From positions 558,001-622,000 of the forward strand of contig NZ_JWLL01000005.1 in assembly GCF_000814025.1 (NCBI RefSeq): a stretch of 64,000 nucleotides of DNA, read 5' to 3'. A program made the position numbers and the translations under genes. Every line of letters begins with the position of its first letter. Position 1 is the first letter of the stretch. Shown here in pieces: positions 44,728-54,270 of the stretch. The notes under the pieces were generated by a model. The model searched no databases. It worked only from the letters and a program-made list of their open reading frames with translations, and was not told the origin of the DNA. The DNA is from Tateyamaria sp. ANG-S1 (GTDB taxonomy: Bacteria; Pseudomonadota; Alphaproteobacteria; Rhodobacterales; Rhodobacteraceae).

Positions 44728-45365
44728 GTTCGGAAGAAGGCGATCTGCGGAAGCAGATGGCAAAGCTGTGCCGTTCACTTTTTGAGCGCGGTTTTTCTGT
44801 TGGTACCGCGGGCAATGTGTCGGCACGGCTGTCTGACGGCATTCTGATGACGCCCACCAACGCCACCCTGGGTGACATCGACCCAGACCGGATTGCCAAG
44901 ATCACGCTGGATGGCCGCCACATCGCCGGGGACAATCCCACGAAAGAGGTCTTTCTGCATCAGGCGTTCTACGAAACGCGCCTGGATGCCGGTGCCGTAG
45001 TTCATCTGCATTCCACATGGGCCACGGCCTTGTCCTGTCTGAAGGATATCAACCCCCTGGACTGCGTGCCGCCCCTGACGCCTTATGTGGTGATGCGTGT
45101 CGGGCCGGTGGGCCTTGTTCCTTATGTCAAACCGGGCGACCCTCGGGCCGGAGATCTTATCCGGGCGTTGGAGGGCCGGTATGCCGCCGTTTTGCTGGCC
45201 AATCATGGGCCGGTTGTGTCTGGCAAGACCTTGTTCTCTGCTGTTTGCGCGGCGGAAGAGCTGGAAGAAACGGCAAAGCTGCTTGTCGCGCTGCACGCCT
45301 TGCCAACCCGCTATTTGACGGCGGCGCAGGTGGATGAGTTGAACACCACATTCGGAAGGATTTGA
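44724..45365 (+). CDS. otnC: 3-oxo-tetronate 4-phosphate decarboxylase (class II aldolase fold)
   Basis: A 213-residue class II aldolase/adducin-type enzyme. Its metal site is expected from the HLHSTWATALS histidines and the NHGPVVSG histidine; the N-terminal GTAGNVSARL loop is also conserved. It decarboxylates 3-oxo-tetronate 4-phosphate to DHAP. It starts with GTG overlapping otnK by 4 nt (GTGA). Confidence 0.9.
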   Translation: MSSEEGDLRKQMAKLCRSLFERGFSVGTAGNVSARLSDGILMTPTNATLGDIDPDRIAKITLDGRHIAGDNPTKEVFLHQAFYETRLDAGAVVHLHSTWATALSCLKDINPLDCVPPLTPYVVMRVGPVGLVPYVKPGDPRAGDLIRALEGRYAAVLLANHGPVVSGKTLFSAVCAAEELEETAKLLVALHALPTRYLTAAQVDELNTTFGRI

Positions 45366-45368
45366 GAC

Positions 45369-45842
45369 ATGAAGACCGCCGACCTGATAGACGCGCACGC
45401 CGACAAACTGCGGCTTCTCCACCTGCCGTTTCGAGCCTTCGGGCAGAAGGCGCATTTCGCGGGGCAGGCTCAAACCGTTAAGTGTTTTGAGGACAACACG
45501 CTGATCCGTGCGCAACTTGAGCAGCCCGGTGACGGGCGTGTTCTGGTTGTCGATGCGGCGGGTTCGACGCGGGTTGCGGTGATGGGGGACATCTTGGCTG
45601 ACCTCGCCATCGTGAACAACTGGGCAGGTGTTGTTCTTGCCGGTGCGATCCGTGACAGCGTCGAAATCAACCGGATGGGCACGCTTGTGCTGGCCTTGGG
45701 CACGTCGCCCGTCAAAAGCGCAAAGGACGGGTTGGGCAAGGTGGGCGGGACGATCACCATGGGCGGCGCGGCAGTTGCGCCCGGCGATTGGATATACGCC
45801 GATGCCGATGGGGTGCTGGTCAGCGACCGCAAGCTGGTCTGA
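45369..45842 (+). CDS. RraA-like protein (HMG aldolase/regulator fold)
   Basis: A 157-residue protein of the RraA fold (GSTRVAVMGDILADLAIVNNWAGVVLAGAIRDSVEI). Family members are either inhibitors of RNase E or metal-dependent aldolases/oxaloacetate decarboxylases acting on oxo acids. Here it is the last gene of a catabolic operon, so an enzyme role on a pathway intermediate is more likely than RNase regulation. It starts 3 nt after otnC. Confidence 0.85.
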   Translation: MKTADLIDAHADKLRLLHLPFRAFGQKAHFAGQAQTVKCFEDNTLIRAQLEQPGDGRVLVVDAAGSTRVAVMGDILADLAIVNNWAGVVLAGAIRDSVEINRMGTLVLALGTSPVKSAKDGLGKVGGTITMGGAAVAPGDWIYADADGVLVSDRKLV

Positions 45843-46097
45843 ACCCGAAGTCGACGCCTGACATGCTAGAAGTACCGGGCGCGATGTGACTGCAAGACAT
45901 CCATGCGGAGCGGTTGCGCGCGCGTTTTCGGCGAAAACGTCGCTGCATATTACCGGCGCACTGGCCCTCTGACCGGGGGCAAGACTGTGTGACAAAACGC
46001 GCATGTGCACCCTGTCGCACCCCCGCTGATCTGCCAGGACCGCCGTCTATATCAGGCTCAAGACGATAGGAGTAACCGTTCCGAGCGGAGGTCTTTT

Positions 46098-47486
46098 ATG
46101 GACACCCTGATGCTGTCCCGTATTCAATTTGGGGCAAATATCTCGTTTCACATCCTGTTCCCAACGATCACCATCGCGTTGGGCTGGGTCCTTTTGTTTT
46201 TCAAGCTGCGCTACAACGCCACCGGTAATGTCCGCTGGATGGAGGCCTATCGCTTCTGGGTGAAGGTGTTTGCGCTGTCCTTTGCCATGGGCGTCGTGTC
46301 GGGAATCACCATGTCGTTCCAGTTCGGAACCAACTGGCCCGGTTTCATGGAAACGGTCGGCAACATCGCCGGGCCACTCTTGGCCTATGAGGTGATGACC
46401 GCCTTTTTCCTCGAAGCGGTGTTCCTTGGCATCATGCTGTTCGGCTTCTCGCGTGTGCCGGGATGGTTGCACACCTTGGCCACGTTCCTCGTGGCCTTTG
46501 GTACGACCATGTCGGCCTTCTGGATCCTCGTGCTGAACAGCTGGATGCACACGCCCCAGGGCTTCGAGATGCGCGATGGCGTGGCCTATGCCACCAACTG
46601 GTTCGAGATCATCTTTAACCCCTCGATGCCCTATCGCCTGATCCACATGCTGCTGGCCTCTGGCCTGACTGTGGCGTTCCTGATTGCCGGTCTCAGCGCG
46701 TTCCGCTGGTTGCTGGGTGATCGCAGCAACAGCGTGCGGGTGACACTGAAAACCGGTGTCTTCATGGGCGCTCTGCTGATCCCTATGCAAATCTTTATGG
46801 GCGACATGCACGGCCTGAACACGCTGGAGTATCAGCCGCAGAAGGTGGCGGCGATGGAGGGCAATTGGGAAACCCAGTCGAATGTGCCGCTCCTTCTATT
46901 TGCAATCCCCGATGAAGAGGCGCGCGAGAACCGGATGGAGGTTGGTATTCCCAACATGGCCTCCATCATCCTCAAGCACAAAGCGGATGGCGTGGTGCCC
47001 GGTCTGAATGACTTTGTGGCCGAAGACGGCACCGTGATGCACCCGCCGGTCGCACCTGTGTTCTGGTCGTTCCGGATTATGGTGGGCACGGGCTTTGCCA
47101 TGTTGCTGCTGAGCTGGGCGGCGTCCTATCTGATGCTGCGTAGGAAGCGCGGGCCCGAGGGCGTGCCGAAGATGATGATGTTTGCGATGGTGCCCATGGC
47201 GTTCTCTGGCTGGGTGGCCACGCTGGCCGGTTGGTACACGACCGAGATCGGGCGTCAGCCATGGTTGGTGCAGGGTGTGTTGACCACTGAAACGGCCGTG
47301 GCGGATGTGCCTGCGCCGTTCGTCGGCACCACGCTGGCTGCCTATCTGGCGATCTACGCGCTGTTGCTTGCGGCTTACATCGGCGTGTTGTTTTTCCTTG
47401 CCCGCAAGGCCGTGGATGGTGATCTGCCACGTCCGCGCACGCCCCTGTCGGGGCAAGCCATTGCCCGTGAAATACCTGCGGAGTGA
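46098..47486 (+). CDS. cydA: Cytochrome bd-type quinol oxidase subunit I
   Basis: A 462-residue membrane subunit with nine or so helices. The Q-loop has the quinol-binding KVAAMEGNWET, and the conserved GRQPW motif is in GWYTTEIGRQPWLVQGVL. The Q-loop lacks the long insert of E. coli CydA, as in the cyanide-insensitive (CIO) subclass. The start at 46098 follows CGGAGG. It oxidises quinol and reduces O2 with high affinity. Confidence 0.94.
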   Translation: MDTLMLSRIQFGANISFHILFPTITIALGWVLLFFKLRYNATGNVRWMEAYRFWVKVFALSFAMGVVSGITMSFQFGTNWPGFMETVGNIAGPLLAYEVMTAFFLEAVFLGIMLFGFSRVPGWLHTLATFLVAFGTTMSAFWILVLNSWMHTPQGFEMRDGVAYATNWFEIIFNPSMPYRLIHMLLASGLTVAFLIAGLSAFRWLLGDRSNSVRVTLKTGVFMGALLIPMQIFMGDMHGLNTLEYQPQKVAAMEGNWETQSNVPLLLFAIPDEEARENRMEVGIPNMASIILKHKADGVVPGLNDFVAEDGTVMHPPVAPVFWSFRIMVGTGFAMLLLSWAASYLMLRRKRGPEGVPKMMMFAMVPMAFSGWVATLAGWYTTEIGRQPWLVQGVLTTETAVADVPAPFVGTTLAAYLAIYALLLAAYIGVLFFLARKAVDGDLPRPRTPLSGQAIAREIPAE

Positions 47487-47491
47487 CGTGA

Positions 47492-48502
47492 ATGAACCTG
47501 TTTGGCGATCCAACCGTTTGGCTGCCCTTCACCTTCGCCGCCCTGATGGGTGTGTCCATCCTTGTTTACGTCGTCCTTGACGGGTTCGATCTGGGCGTCG
47601 GGGTCTTGTTCCCCTTCGCCACGGACGCGGAAAAGGATATCATGGTGGCGTCCATCGGCCCCTTCTGGGACGCGAATGAAACGTGGTTGGTGCTGGCCAT
47701 CGGCCTTCTGCTGGTGGCCTTTCCGACAGCACACGGGACCATCCTGACGGCGCTTTACCTGCCGGTGGCGATCATGTTGATTGGGCTGATCTTGCGCGGC
47801 GTCGCCTTTGAGTTCCGGGTCAAGGCGCCCACGCCGCACAAAGCCACGTGGAACTGGCTGTTCTTTGCAGGCTCGTTGATGACGTCGTTGGCCCAGGGTT
47901 TTATGCTGGGCAAATACGTCATGGGACTGGAAGGCACCTTGGGCACCTGGGCCTTTGCCGCGATCACGGCCGTGTTCCTGACGGTCGCCTATTCCATGAT
48001 CGGCGCGTGCTGGTTGATCCTGAAGACGGAAACGGAGCTTCAGGCCAAGGCCGTCACCTGGGCGAAGGGCGGCATCTGGGGTCTGATCCTTGGTCTGGGT
48101 GCGGTGTCGCTCGCCACGCCGCTTGTCAGCCCGCGCATTTTCGACAAGTGGTTTTCGGCGCCCGAGATATTCCTGCTGGCCCCGCTTCCCATCCTGTCGG
48201 CTGTGATGGTCCTGCTGTTGTGGCGGTCGCTGCAACGCCTGCCCAACGTAACGGACAAGGGGTCACGCGCGCCGTTCACCTATGCTATCTTGCTCTACAT
48301 CCTGGCCTTCTGCGGGTTGGCGTATTCTTTCTATCCCTATGTCGTTCCAGAGCAGCTGACGATCTACGAAGCGGCAAGTGCGCCCGAAAGCCTGATGATC
48401 ATTCTGGTCGGAGCCATTTTCGTTATTCCGATGATCGGGGGTTATACGGCTCTCGCCTATTGGGTTTTCAAGGGTAAGGCGGCAGAGCTGCGCTACGACT
48501 AG
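47492..48502 (+). CDS. cydB: Cytochrome bd-type quinol oxidase subunit II
   Basis: A 336-residue membrane subunit with about eight helices, containing LDGFDLGVGVLFPF and the WDANETWLVLAIGLLLVAFPTAHGTIL block typical of CydB. It follows cydA by 5 nt. The stop TAG is immediately before the dispersed repeat at 48505. Confidence 0.94.
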   Translation: MNLFGDPTVWLPFTFAALMGVSILVYVVLDGFDLGVGVLFPFATDAEKDIMVASIGPFWDANETWLVLAIGLLLVAFPTAHGTILTALYLPVAIMLIGLILRGVAFEFRVKAPTPHKATWNWLFFAGSLMTSLAQGFMLGKYVMGLEGTLGTWAFAAITAVFLTVAYSMIGACWLILKTETELQAKAVTWAKGGIWGLILGLGAVSLATPLVSPRIFDKWFSAPEIFLLAPLPILSAVMVLLLWRSLQRLPNVTDKGSRAPFTYAILLYILAFCGLAYSFYPYVVPEQLTIYEAASAPESLMIILVGAIFVIPMIGGYTALAYWVFKGKAAELRYD

Positions 48503-48504
48503 TC

Positions 48505-48564
48505 TTTCTTCTGGCTGAAAATACTTCGGGGGTGAGCGCGTAAGCGCGAGGGGGCTGGCCCCCT
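48505..48564 (+). repeat. Dispersed 3'-end repeat A, copy 2, with terminator hairpin
   Basis: TTTCTTCTGGCTGAAAATAC (48505-48524; one base different from the other copies) starts 3 nt after the cydB stop. It is followed by TTCGGGGGTGAGCGCG and a stem AGGGGGC/GCCCCCT (48549-48555 with 48558-48564) and TTTATCC. The arrangement fits an operon-end terminator. Confidence 0.8.
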
Positions 48565-48631
48565 TTATCCCCGCTTTCCCTTGGCGCGCAGGCTGTTATT
48601 CTGCGCTGCGGAATGCAAGGGAACCGACAAC

Positions 48632-49840
48632 ATGTATGATTTCGCCGCCATGGGCGCGTGGCTGGAATTCGCGGTGCGCTGGCTGCATGTGATCACGGCC
48701 ATCGCCTGGATCGGCTCGTCGTTCTACTTCATCGCGCTTGATTTGGGCCTGCACCGCGACCGCAACCTGAAGAGCGGCGCGGATGGTGAGGAGTGGCAGG
48801 TGCATGGCGGCGGCTTTTACCATATACAGAAGTATCTCGTGGCACCTGCGGGCATGCCGGATGGGCTGATCTGGCACAAATGGCAGAGCTATTGGACGTG
48901 GATCAGTGGGTTCATCCTGTTGGTGCTGGTCTATTATCTGGGGGCGGAGTTTTACCTGATTGATCCCAATGTGATGGACCTTGCCACCTGGCAGGCCGTG
49001 GGGATCTCGCTGGCCTCGCTGGCGCTGGGCTGGGTCATCTACAACACGCTGTGCAAGCTGTTTGTGAACGCGGACCAGACGGTGTTGATGGTGGCGCTCT
49101 TCGCGGTGCTCATCGCGATGTCATGGTTCTACGCGCAGGTGTTCACGGGTCGTGCGGCACTGCTGCACTTGGGTGCGTTTACCGCCACCATCATGTCGGG
49201 CAACGTCTTCTTCATCATCATCCCGAACCAGAAGATTGTGGTCGCCGACCTGATGGCCGGCCGCACGCCCGATGCGATCTACGGCAAGATCGCCAAGCAG
49301 CGGTCGACGCACAATAACTACCTGACCTTGCCCGTCATCTTCCTGATGCTCAGCAACCACTACCCGCTGGCCTTTGCCAGCGAATGGAACTGGGTGATCG
49401 CCAGCCTTGTCTTCCTGATGGGCGTCACAATCCGGCACTGGTTCAACACGCATCACGCGCGCAAAGGCAACCCGCACTGGACATGGGGTGTGACGGTGAT
49501 CCTGTTCATTCTGATTGCCTGGCTGTCCGTCGCCCCATCCGACCAGCGTGAAGCTGCGGTCGTCACGCGCTTTGCGGAGGCCGAAGGGTTCACCCACGTC
49601 CACGACATCGTTCTGGGCCGTTGTTCCATGTGCCATGCGGCCGAACCTGTCTGGCCCGGCCTGCACTGGGCACCCAAAGGGGTTGCACTGGAAACGGAGG
49701 CAGATCTCACCCGGCATGCCCGTGCTGTCTATCTGCAATCCGGCGTGTCTCATGCCATGCCACCGGCCAACCTCAGCTACATGGAAGAGGATGAGCGCGC
49801 GGCCATTGTCGCCTGGTACAAGGCGGCGACGAACCGGTAA
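48632..49840 (+). CDS. puuD: Membrane urate hydroxylase (oxidase) PuuD with cytochrome c domain
   Basis: A 402-residue protein with eight or so hydrophobic helices (for example WLEFAVRWLHVITAIAWIGSSFYFIALDLGL, the family-specific start) and a C-terminal c-type cytochrome with the heme motif CSMCH in LGRCSMCHAAEP (near 331-335). PuuD oxidises urate to 5-hydroxyisourate in the inner membrane, passing electrons to the respiratory chain. It should feed uraH and puuE-uraD, which lie 17 kb upstream. It lies next to cydAB. The start follows AAGGGA. Confidence 0.93.
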   Translation: MYDFAAMGAWLEFAVRWLHVITAIAWIGSSFYFIALDLGLHRDRNLKSGADGEEWQVHGGGFYHIQKYLVAPAGMPDGLIWHKWQSYWTWISGFILLVLVYYLGAEFYLIDPNVMDLATWQAVGISLASLALGWVIYNTLCKLFVNADQTVLMVALFAVLIAMSWFYAQVFTGRAALLHLGAFTATIMSGNVFFIIIPNQKIVVADLMAGRTPDAIYGKIAKQRSTHNNYLTLPVIFLMLSNHYPLAFASEWNWVIASLVFLMGVTIRHWFNTHHARKGNPHWTWGVTVILFILIAWLSVAPSDQREAAVVTRFAEAEGFTHVHDIVLGRCSMCHAAEPVWPGLHWAPKGVALETEADLTRHARAVYLQSGVSHAMPPANLSYMEEDERAAIVAWYKAATNR

Positions 49841-49859
49841 GGCGGAGCTGTCCTCCGCC
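49838..49859 (+). repeat. Hairpin repeat B, copy 1 (includes the puuD stop codon)
   Basis: TAAGGCGGAG-CTGTC-CTCCGCC starts with the puuD stop TAA and folds as a 7-bp stem. A near-identical copy lies at 54241. Related hairpins with a leading GTAAG occur on the minus strand at 60999-61052. Confidence 0.7.
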
Positions 49860-49906
49860 AAAACCGGCATGGTCGAATCGCAGGTCTTCATGCTAAGTCT
49901 TGTGGC

Positions 49907-51724
49907 ATGAACTCCCACGCCCCCAATATACGTCCTGTTATCCGACAGTTGGACGACGCTGCGATCAATCGCATCGCGGCGGGCGAGGTGGTGGAACGCC
50001 CGGCCTCTGCGGTCAAGGAGCTGGTCGAGAACGCGATTGACGCCGGGGCCAAGCGTATCGCCATTGATGTTGCGGACGGCGGCAAGACTTTGATCCGGGT
50101 CACGGATGACGGCTGTGGCATCGCGGCAGATGATCTTCCGCTCGCCCTGTCGCGCCATGCGACATCCAAGATCGACGGTAGCGATCTGCTCAACATCCAC
50201 ACGTTCGGTTTCCGGGGCGAGGCGCTGCCGAGCCTTGGTGCCGTGGGACGGCTGACCATTACCAGCCGTGTGCCTGGAGAGGCCGCTGCCGAAGTCAGCG
50301 TGACGGGAGGTGACATCGGTGCAGTCAAGCCTGCCGCGTTGAACAGCGGCACCGTTATCACTCTGCGCGATCTGTTCTATGCCACGCCTGCGCGCCTGAA
50401 ATTCCTGCGCACCGACCGGGCCGAGGCGCAGGCGATCACGGATGTGGTCAAGCGCCTTGCCATGGCCGAGCCCTTCATCCGGTTCGAGCTGCGCGATGTG
50501 TCAAACGACCCACGCACAGTGTTCAAGGCCGAGGCGCAAAGTGGCGACGTGGTGGCCGCCCTCAAAGGGCGTTTGCGTGATGTGCTGGGCGCAGATTTCA
50601 CCGATAATGCGATTGCCATTGATGCCGAACGCGATGGTTTGCACCTGACCGGTTTTGCAGCTCTGCCAACATATTCGCGGGGCTCGGCGGTGGCGCAGTT
50701 TCTCTATGTCAACGGTCGCCCGGTGAAAGACAAGTTGCTGACCGGTGCGCTGCGCGCCGCTTACTTCGATTTCCTCAGCCGCGACCGCCACCCTGCCGCG
50801 GCGCTGTTCGTGGACTGTGATCCGCAGCTTGTGGATGTGAACGTGCACCCGGCCAAGTCCGAGGTGCGGTTCCGTGATCCCGGCGTGGCCCGCGGGCTGA
50901 TCGTATCGGGCCTGCGCCATGCTTTGGCCGAAGCCGGACATCGCGCGTCTACGACCGTCGCGGGGGCCACGCTGGGTGCGATGCGACCCGAACCAACTGA
51001 ACCGCGCGTCTACCAGATGGACCGGCCAAGCCTCGGCCCGCGTACGCCGATTGAGACCGGCTTTGCCGAGATGGCACAGGACTTCAGCGCGCAGGTGGTC
51101 GAGCCCCCCCAGCCGATGAGCGACAGCGAAGAGGCCCCCGTTGACCTTCCGTTGGGTGTCGCGCGCGGGCAGGTGCACGAGAACTACATCGTGGCTCAGA
51201 CTGCCACCGGTATGGTGATCGTAGATCAGCACGCGGCCCACGAGCGGTTGGTCTATGAAAAACTGAAGCGCCAGATGGCAGAAAATGGCGTAGCGGCTCA
51301 AGCGTTGCTAATCCCGGAAATCGTCGGCTTGTCATCGGGTGACTGTGCCCGGCTGCTGGAGATTGCCGACGACCTCGCACGCTTTGGTCTGGGCATTGAA
51401 GCCTTTGGTGGGGACGCCATCGCAGTCCGTGAAACGCCTGCGATCCTTGGCGAAGTCGATGCCAAAGCCATGATCCACGACATTCTCGACGAACTGGCTG
51501 ATCTTGGCGCGTCCCAGTCCGTGCAGGCGAAGGTCGAGGCAATCCTGTCCCGTGTCGCGTGCCACGGCTCCATCCGCTCGGGCCGCCGTATGCGCGCCGA
51601 AGAGATGAACGCTCTGTTGCGCGAGATGGAAGCAACACCGCATTCCGGCCAATGCAACCACGGGCGGCCCACCTATGTGGAACTGAAACTGGCCGATATT
51701 GAACGGCTGTTCGGGCGCACATGA
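49907..51724 (+). CDS. mutL: DNA mismatch repair protein MutL (endonuclease type)
   Basis: A 605-residue MutL. The N-terminal GHKL ATPase has [21 protein letters not shown] and [11 protein letters not shown]. The C-terminal domain contains [12 protein letters not shown] (near residue 440), matching DQHA-x2-E-x4-E, the nicking-endonuclease motif of MutL proteins from organisms without MutH. The C-terminal [12 protein letters not shown] and [11 protein letters not shown] motifs are also present, the latter with Asn where many have Pro. It overlaps rmuC by 4 nt. Confidence 0.96.
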   Translation: MNSHAPNIRPVIRQLDDAAINRIAAGEVVERPASAVKELVENAIDAGAKRIAIDVADGGKTLIRVTDDGCGIAADDLPLALSRHATSKIDGSDLLNIHTFGFRGEALPSLGAVGRLTITSRVPGEAAAEVSVTGGDIGAVKPAALNSGTVITLRDLFYATPARLKFLRTDRAEAQAITDVVKRLAMAEPFIRFELRDVSNDPRTVFKAEAQSGDVVAALKGRLRDVLGADFTDNAIAIDAERDGLHLTGFAALPTYSRGSAVAQFLYVNGRPVKDKLLTGALRAAYFDFLSRDRHPAAALFVDCDPQLVDVNVHPAKSEVRFRDPGVARGLIVSGLRHALAEAGHRASTTVAGATLGAMRPEPTEPRVYQMDRPSLGPRTPIETGFAEMAQDFSAQVVEPPQPMSDSEEAPVDLPLGVARGQVHENYIVAQTATGMVIVDQHAAHERLVYEKLKRQMAENGVAAQALLIPEIVGLSSGDCARLLEIADDLARFGLGIEAFGGDAIAVRETPAILGEVDAKAMIHDILDELADLGASQSVQAKVEAILSRVACHGSIRSGRRMRAEEMNALLREMEATPHSGQCNHGRPTYVELKLADIERLFGRT

Positions 51725-52959
51725 TCCAGATTGGAGATACGACATTCGACACCAGCGACCCGCTGGTGATGGCCGCCCTGACCGGGGCTGCGATCCTTGG
51801 TTTGATCCTTGTCTTGCTGATCCTCGCCTTGCGTGCCGCGGGTCGATCGGCACGTGCGGCCGAGCCGCTGGCGAAGCAATTGGGCTATCTCGGCCAACAT
51901 GTGCAGGGTCTGGCGCAAGGGCAGGAGGGGCTGCGCGCCTCGATCCAAACCGTGTCGGATACGGCGACGAATGGGCAGGCGCAATTGGCGCAGACGGTTG
52001 AGATGCGGCTGTCGGCAGTCCAGCAGCAAATGCAGGACCGACTGGCAGACAACGCGATGCGCCAGAATCGCGCGCTGACCGAGATGCAGGAGCGGATGAA
52101 AGAGACGCTGCACGGCTCCTCCAAGCAGACGACCACCAGCCTGACGCAATTGCAGGAACGGCTGGCCGCCATCGACAAGGCACAGGACAACATCACCAAC
52201 CTGTCGGGTGATGTGCTGAAGCTGCAGGACATCCTATCGAACAAGCAAACCCGCGGCGCCTTTGGCGAGATCCAGCTGCGCGACATTGTCAGCAAGGCGC
52301 TGCCCAGCGACAGCTATGCGTGGCAGCCGACCCTGTCGAACGGCAAGCGCGCCGATTGTATGGTGCATCTGCCGAATCCGCCGGGCCCGATTGTCATCGA
52401 CTCCAAGTTTCCGCTGGAAGCCTACGAAGCCCTGCGGCGGGCCGAGACAGACCATGAGTTGAAGCAGGCCGTCGCCATGATGAAGACGGCGGTGAAAAAG
52501 CACATCGCCGATATTTCTGACAAGTATATCATCGAGGGTGAGACGGCCGACGGTGCCTTGATGTTCCTGCCGTCCGAGGCGGTCTATGCCGAGCTGCACG
52601 CCAACTTTCCTGATCTTGTACGCGAGGGGTTCGATAAGCGAGTGTGGATCGTGTCGCCCACCACCTGCATGGCCACGCTGAACACGATGCGCGCGATCCT
52701 CAAGGATGCGCGGATGCGCGAACAAGCGGGTGAGATTCGCAAGATGCTACGGAACCTGCACCGCGACGTGGAACTGGTCGTCGAGCGTGCGGGCAAGCTG
52801 GAAACCCATTTCGACCAGGCCCGCCGCGATGTCGAAGGGATCACCACCGCCGCCGAACGGGCTGGCAAGCGGGCGGGCAAGCTCGATAATTTCGACTTCG
52901 AAGAATTGCAGGATCAGGGTACGCTGGCGCTGGATAATCGACCACCGGCAGCGGAATGA
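51721..52959 (+). CDS. rmuC: DNA recombination protein RmuC
   Basis: A 412-residue protein with an N-terminal membrane helix (about 17-40), a coiled-coil region (about 45-150) and the RmuC nuclease-like core ([61 protein letters not shown]). RmuC affects inversion and repair of repeated DNA in E. coli. It is coupled to mutL and to the cyclase gene by 4-nt overlaps. Confidence 0.93.
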   Translation: MIQIGDTTFDTSDPLVMAALTGAAILGLILVLLILALRAAGRSARAAEPLAKQLGYLGQHVQGLAQGQEGLRASIQTVSDTATNGQAQLAQTVEMRLSAVQQQMQDRLADNAMRQNRALTEMQERMKETLHGSSKQTTTSLTQLQERLAAIDKAQDNITNLSGDVLKLQDILSNKQTRGAFGEIQLRDIVSKALPSDSYAWQPTLSNGKRADCMVHLPNPPGPIVIDSKFPLEAYEALRRAETDHELKQAVAMMKTAVKKHIADISDKYIIEGETADGALMFLPSEAVYAELHANFPDLVREGFDKRVWIVSPTTCMATLNTMRAILKDARMREQAGEIRKMLRNLHRDVELVVERAGKLETHFDQARRDVEGITTAAERAGKRAGKLDNFDFEELQDQGTLALDNRPPAAE

Positions 52960-54218
52960 ACCCGCAAGCACAACGCATTTTCTTCGAGGCCGAAGCGCAG
53001 GCTGAATGGTTCATCGCCATCCTGCGCCTGATTATCTCGTCGACTCTCGCCGTCGTTCTGTTCACAACCGTATGGTTCACCGGCCTGCCGGATTCAGAGG
53101 TTCTGGAGGCGCAGCTTATCTACGCGGCCATGACGATGGTCAGTTACTTCCTGCTAGGCATCACAATCCTGCTGGTCCTGCGTGCCGGACGGTTTCGGGC
53201 CTGGATGGCGTGGCCGTCGGCCTTGATTGACTGCGTGTTTGTCTTGCTGGGCTCTTGGCTGAGCCTGTCGAATATGGGGCTGTCCGGCGAGTTCATCGCC
53301 GCCTTTCCCACGATCTGGCTGATCCCCGTTATCCTGGCCTGCGGCGCGTTGCGGTTTAACCCTGCGCTTCTGGCGTCGATGGCGGTTGTGCTGATTGCAG
53401 GTTTTGCGGCGATCCTGACCATCCCATTCCTCGCAACAGAGGCTGAGGCGCGGGCCGGGCTGATCTTTCTATTCGGGATGCCGCCCAACATTGTGCGGTT
53501 GGTGATGATCGCGCTGGCATCCATCGTACTGGTCGCCGCCTCCATGCGCATCCGTGCGCTCTTGCGCCGGTCCATTGACGAGGCGCAGGCGCGCGGGCAA
53601 TTGACCCGCTTCCTGCCCGCTCAGTTGGACGGGCAGTTAGCTGCACGGGGGCTGGAGGCGATGCGTGAAGGCCAACAACAGCGCATGGCGGTTGTGTTCA
53701 TCGATATCCGTGGCTTCACAGCGCGGGCCGAGACGCTGCTGCCGTCCGAATTGTCAGATTTTCTGGCGCACTACCGGTCGAGCATTTCCAAGGCGGCCGA
53801 GGACACCGGGGGGATCGTCGACAAGTTCGTGGGCGATGGCGCGATGGTTGTGTTCGATGACCGGCACCGCGATGCCGCGACCTGTGCCGTCGCCTTTGGG
53901 CGCGCAGTGTTGGATGGCGCGGATGATGTGCGACTGGGGATCGGCATTCATATCGGAGAGGTGTTTGCCGGGGTCGTTGGAGGGGAAGGGCGCCTCGAAT
54001 ACACAGTGCTTGGCGACACGGTGAATGTTGCCGCGCGGCTAGAAACGGCGACCAAGGCCGAGGCTGTGTCCATGCTGGTGTCGGAAGACATTATGCAGGA
54101 ACTTGATGTCCGACAGTCAGACTGGCGGCACTTTCCGTCCCTCGTCTTGCCTGGTCGTCAGCAGCCAATCTCGGCGTGGGGGCTGATCAACGGTCGTCAG
54201 GGCAAATCAAGTGCTTAA
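52956..54218 (+). CDS. Membrane-anchored class III adenylate/guanylate cyclase
   Basis: A 420-residue protein. Residues about 20-205 form six hydrophobic helices. Residues about 235-395 are a class III cyclase catalytic domain with the metal Asp in VVFIDIRGFTARAE, KFVGDGAMVVFDD, and the transition-state region LEYTVLGDTVNVAARLE. No soluble sensory domain is seen, so the membrane part may sense. The product (cAMP or cGMP) is not resolved by sequence. It is last in the mutL-rmuC transcript. Confidence 0.9.
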   Translation: MNPQAQRIFFEAEAQAEWFIAILRLIISSTLAVVLFTTVWFTGLPDSEVLEAQLIYAAMTMVSYFLLGITILLVLRAGRFRAWMAWPSALIDCVFVLLGSWLSLSNMGLSGEFIAAFPTIWLIPVILACGALRFNPALLASMAVVLIAGFAAILTIPFLATEAEARAGLIFLFGMPPNIVRLVMIALASIVLVAASMRIRALLRRSIDEAQARGQLTRFLPAQLDGQLAARGLEAMREGQQQRMAVVFIDIRGFTARAETLLPSELSDFLAHYRSSISKAAEDTGGIVDKFVGDGAMVVFDDRHRDAATCAVAFGRAVLDGADDVRLGIGIHIGEVFAGVVGGEGRLEYTVLGDTVNVAARLETATKAEAVSMLVSEDIMQELDVRQSDWRHFPSLVLPGRQQPISAWGLINGRQGKSSA

Positions 54219-54240
54219 GGGTGCTGAAAGGTCAGAGGTG

Positions 54241-54262
54241 TAAGGCGGAGGTGTCCTCCGCC
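54241..54262 (+). repeat. Hairpin repeat B, copy 2
   Basis: TAAGGCGGAGGTGTCCTCCGCC folds as an 8-bp stem GGCGGAGG/CCTCCGCC with a 3-nt loop, 22 nt after the cyclase stop. It differs from the copy at 49838 by one base. Confidence 0.7.
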
Positions 54263-54270
54263 AAGTAACC

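Noticed and set aside
45923-45939. CGTTTTC-GGC-GAAAACG hairpin after the RraA-like gene as a terminator
   Set aside because: The stem is only 7 bp and no T-tract follows, so I did not list it as a terminator.
32545-48564. Prophage or integrative element interpretation of the segment between allA and puuD
   Set aside because: There is no integrase, transposase, tRNA attachment site or phage gene; only the flanking short repeats suggest mobility.
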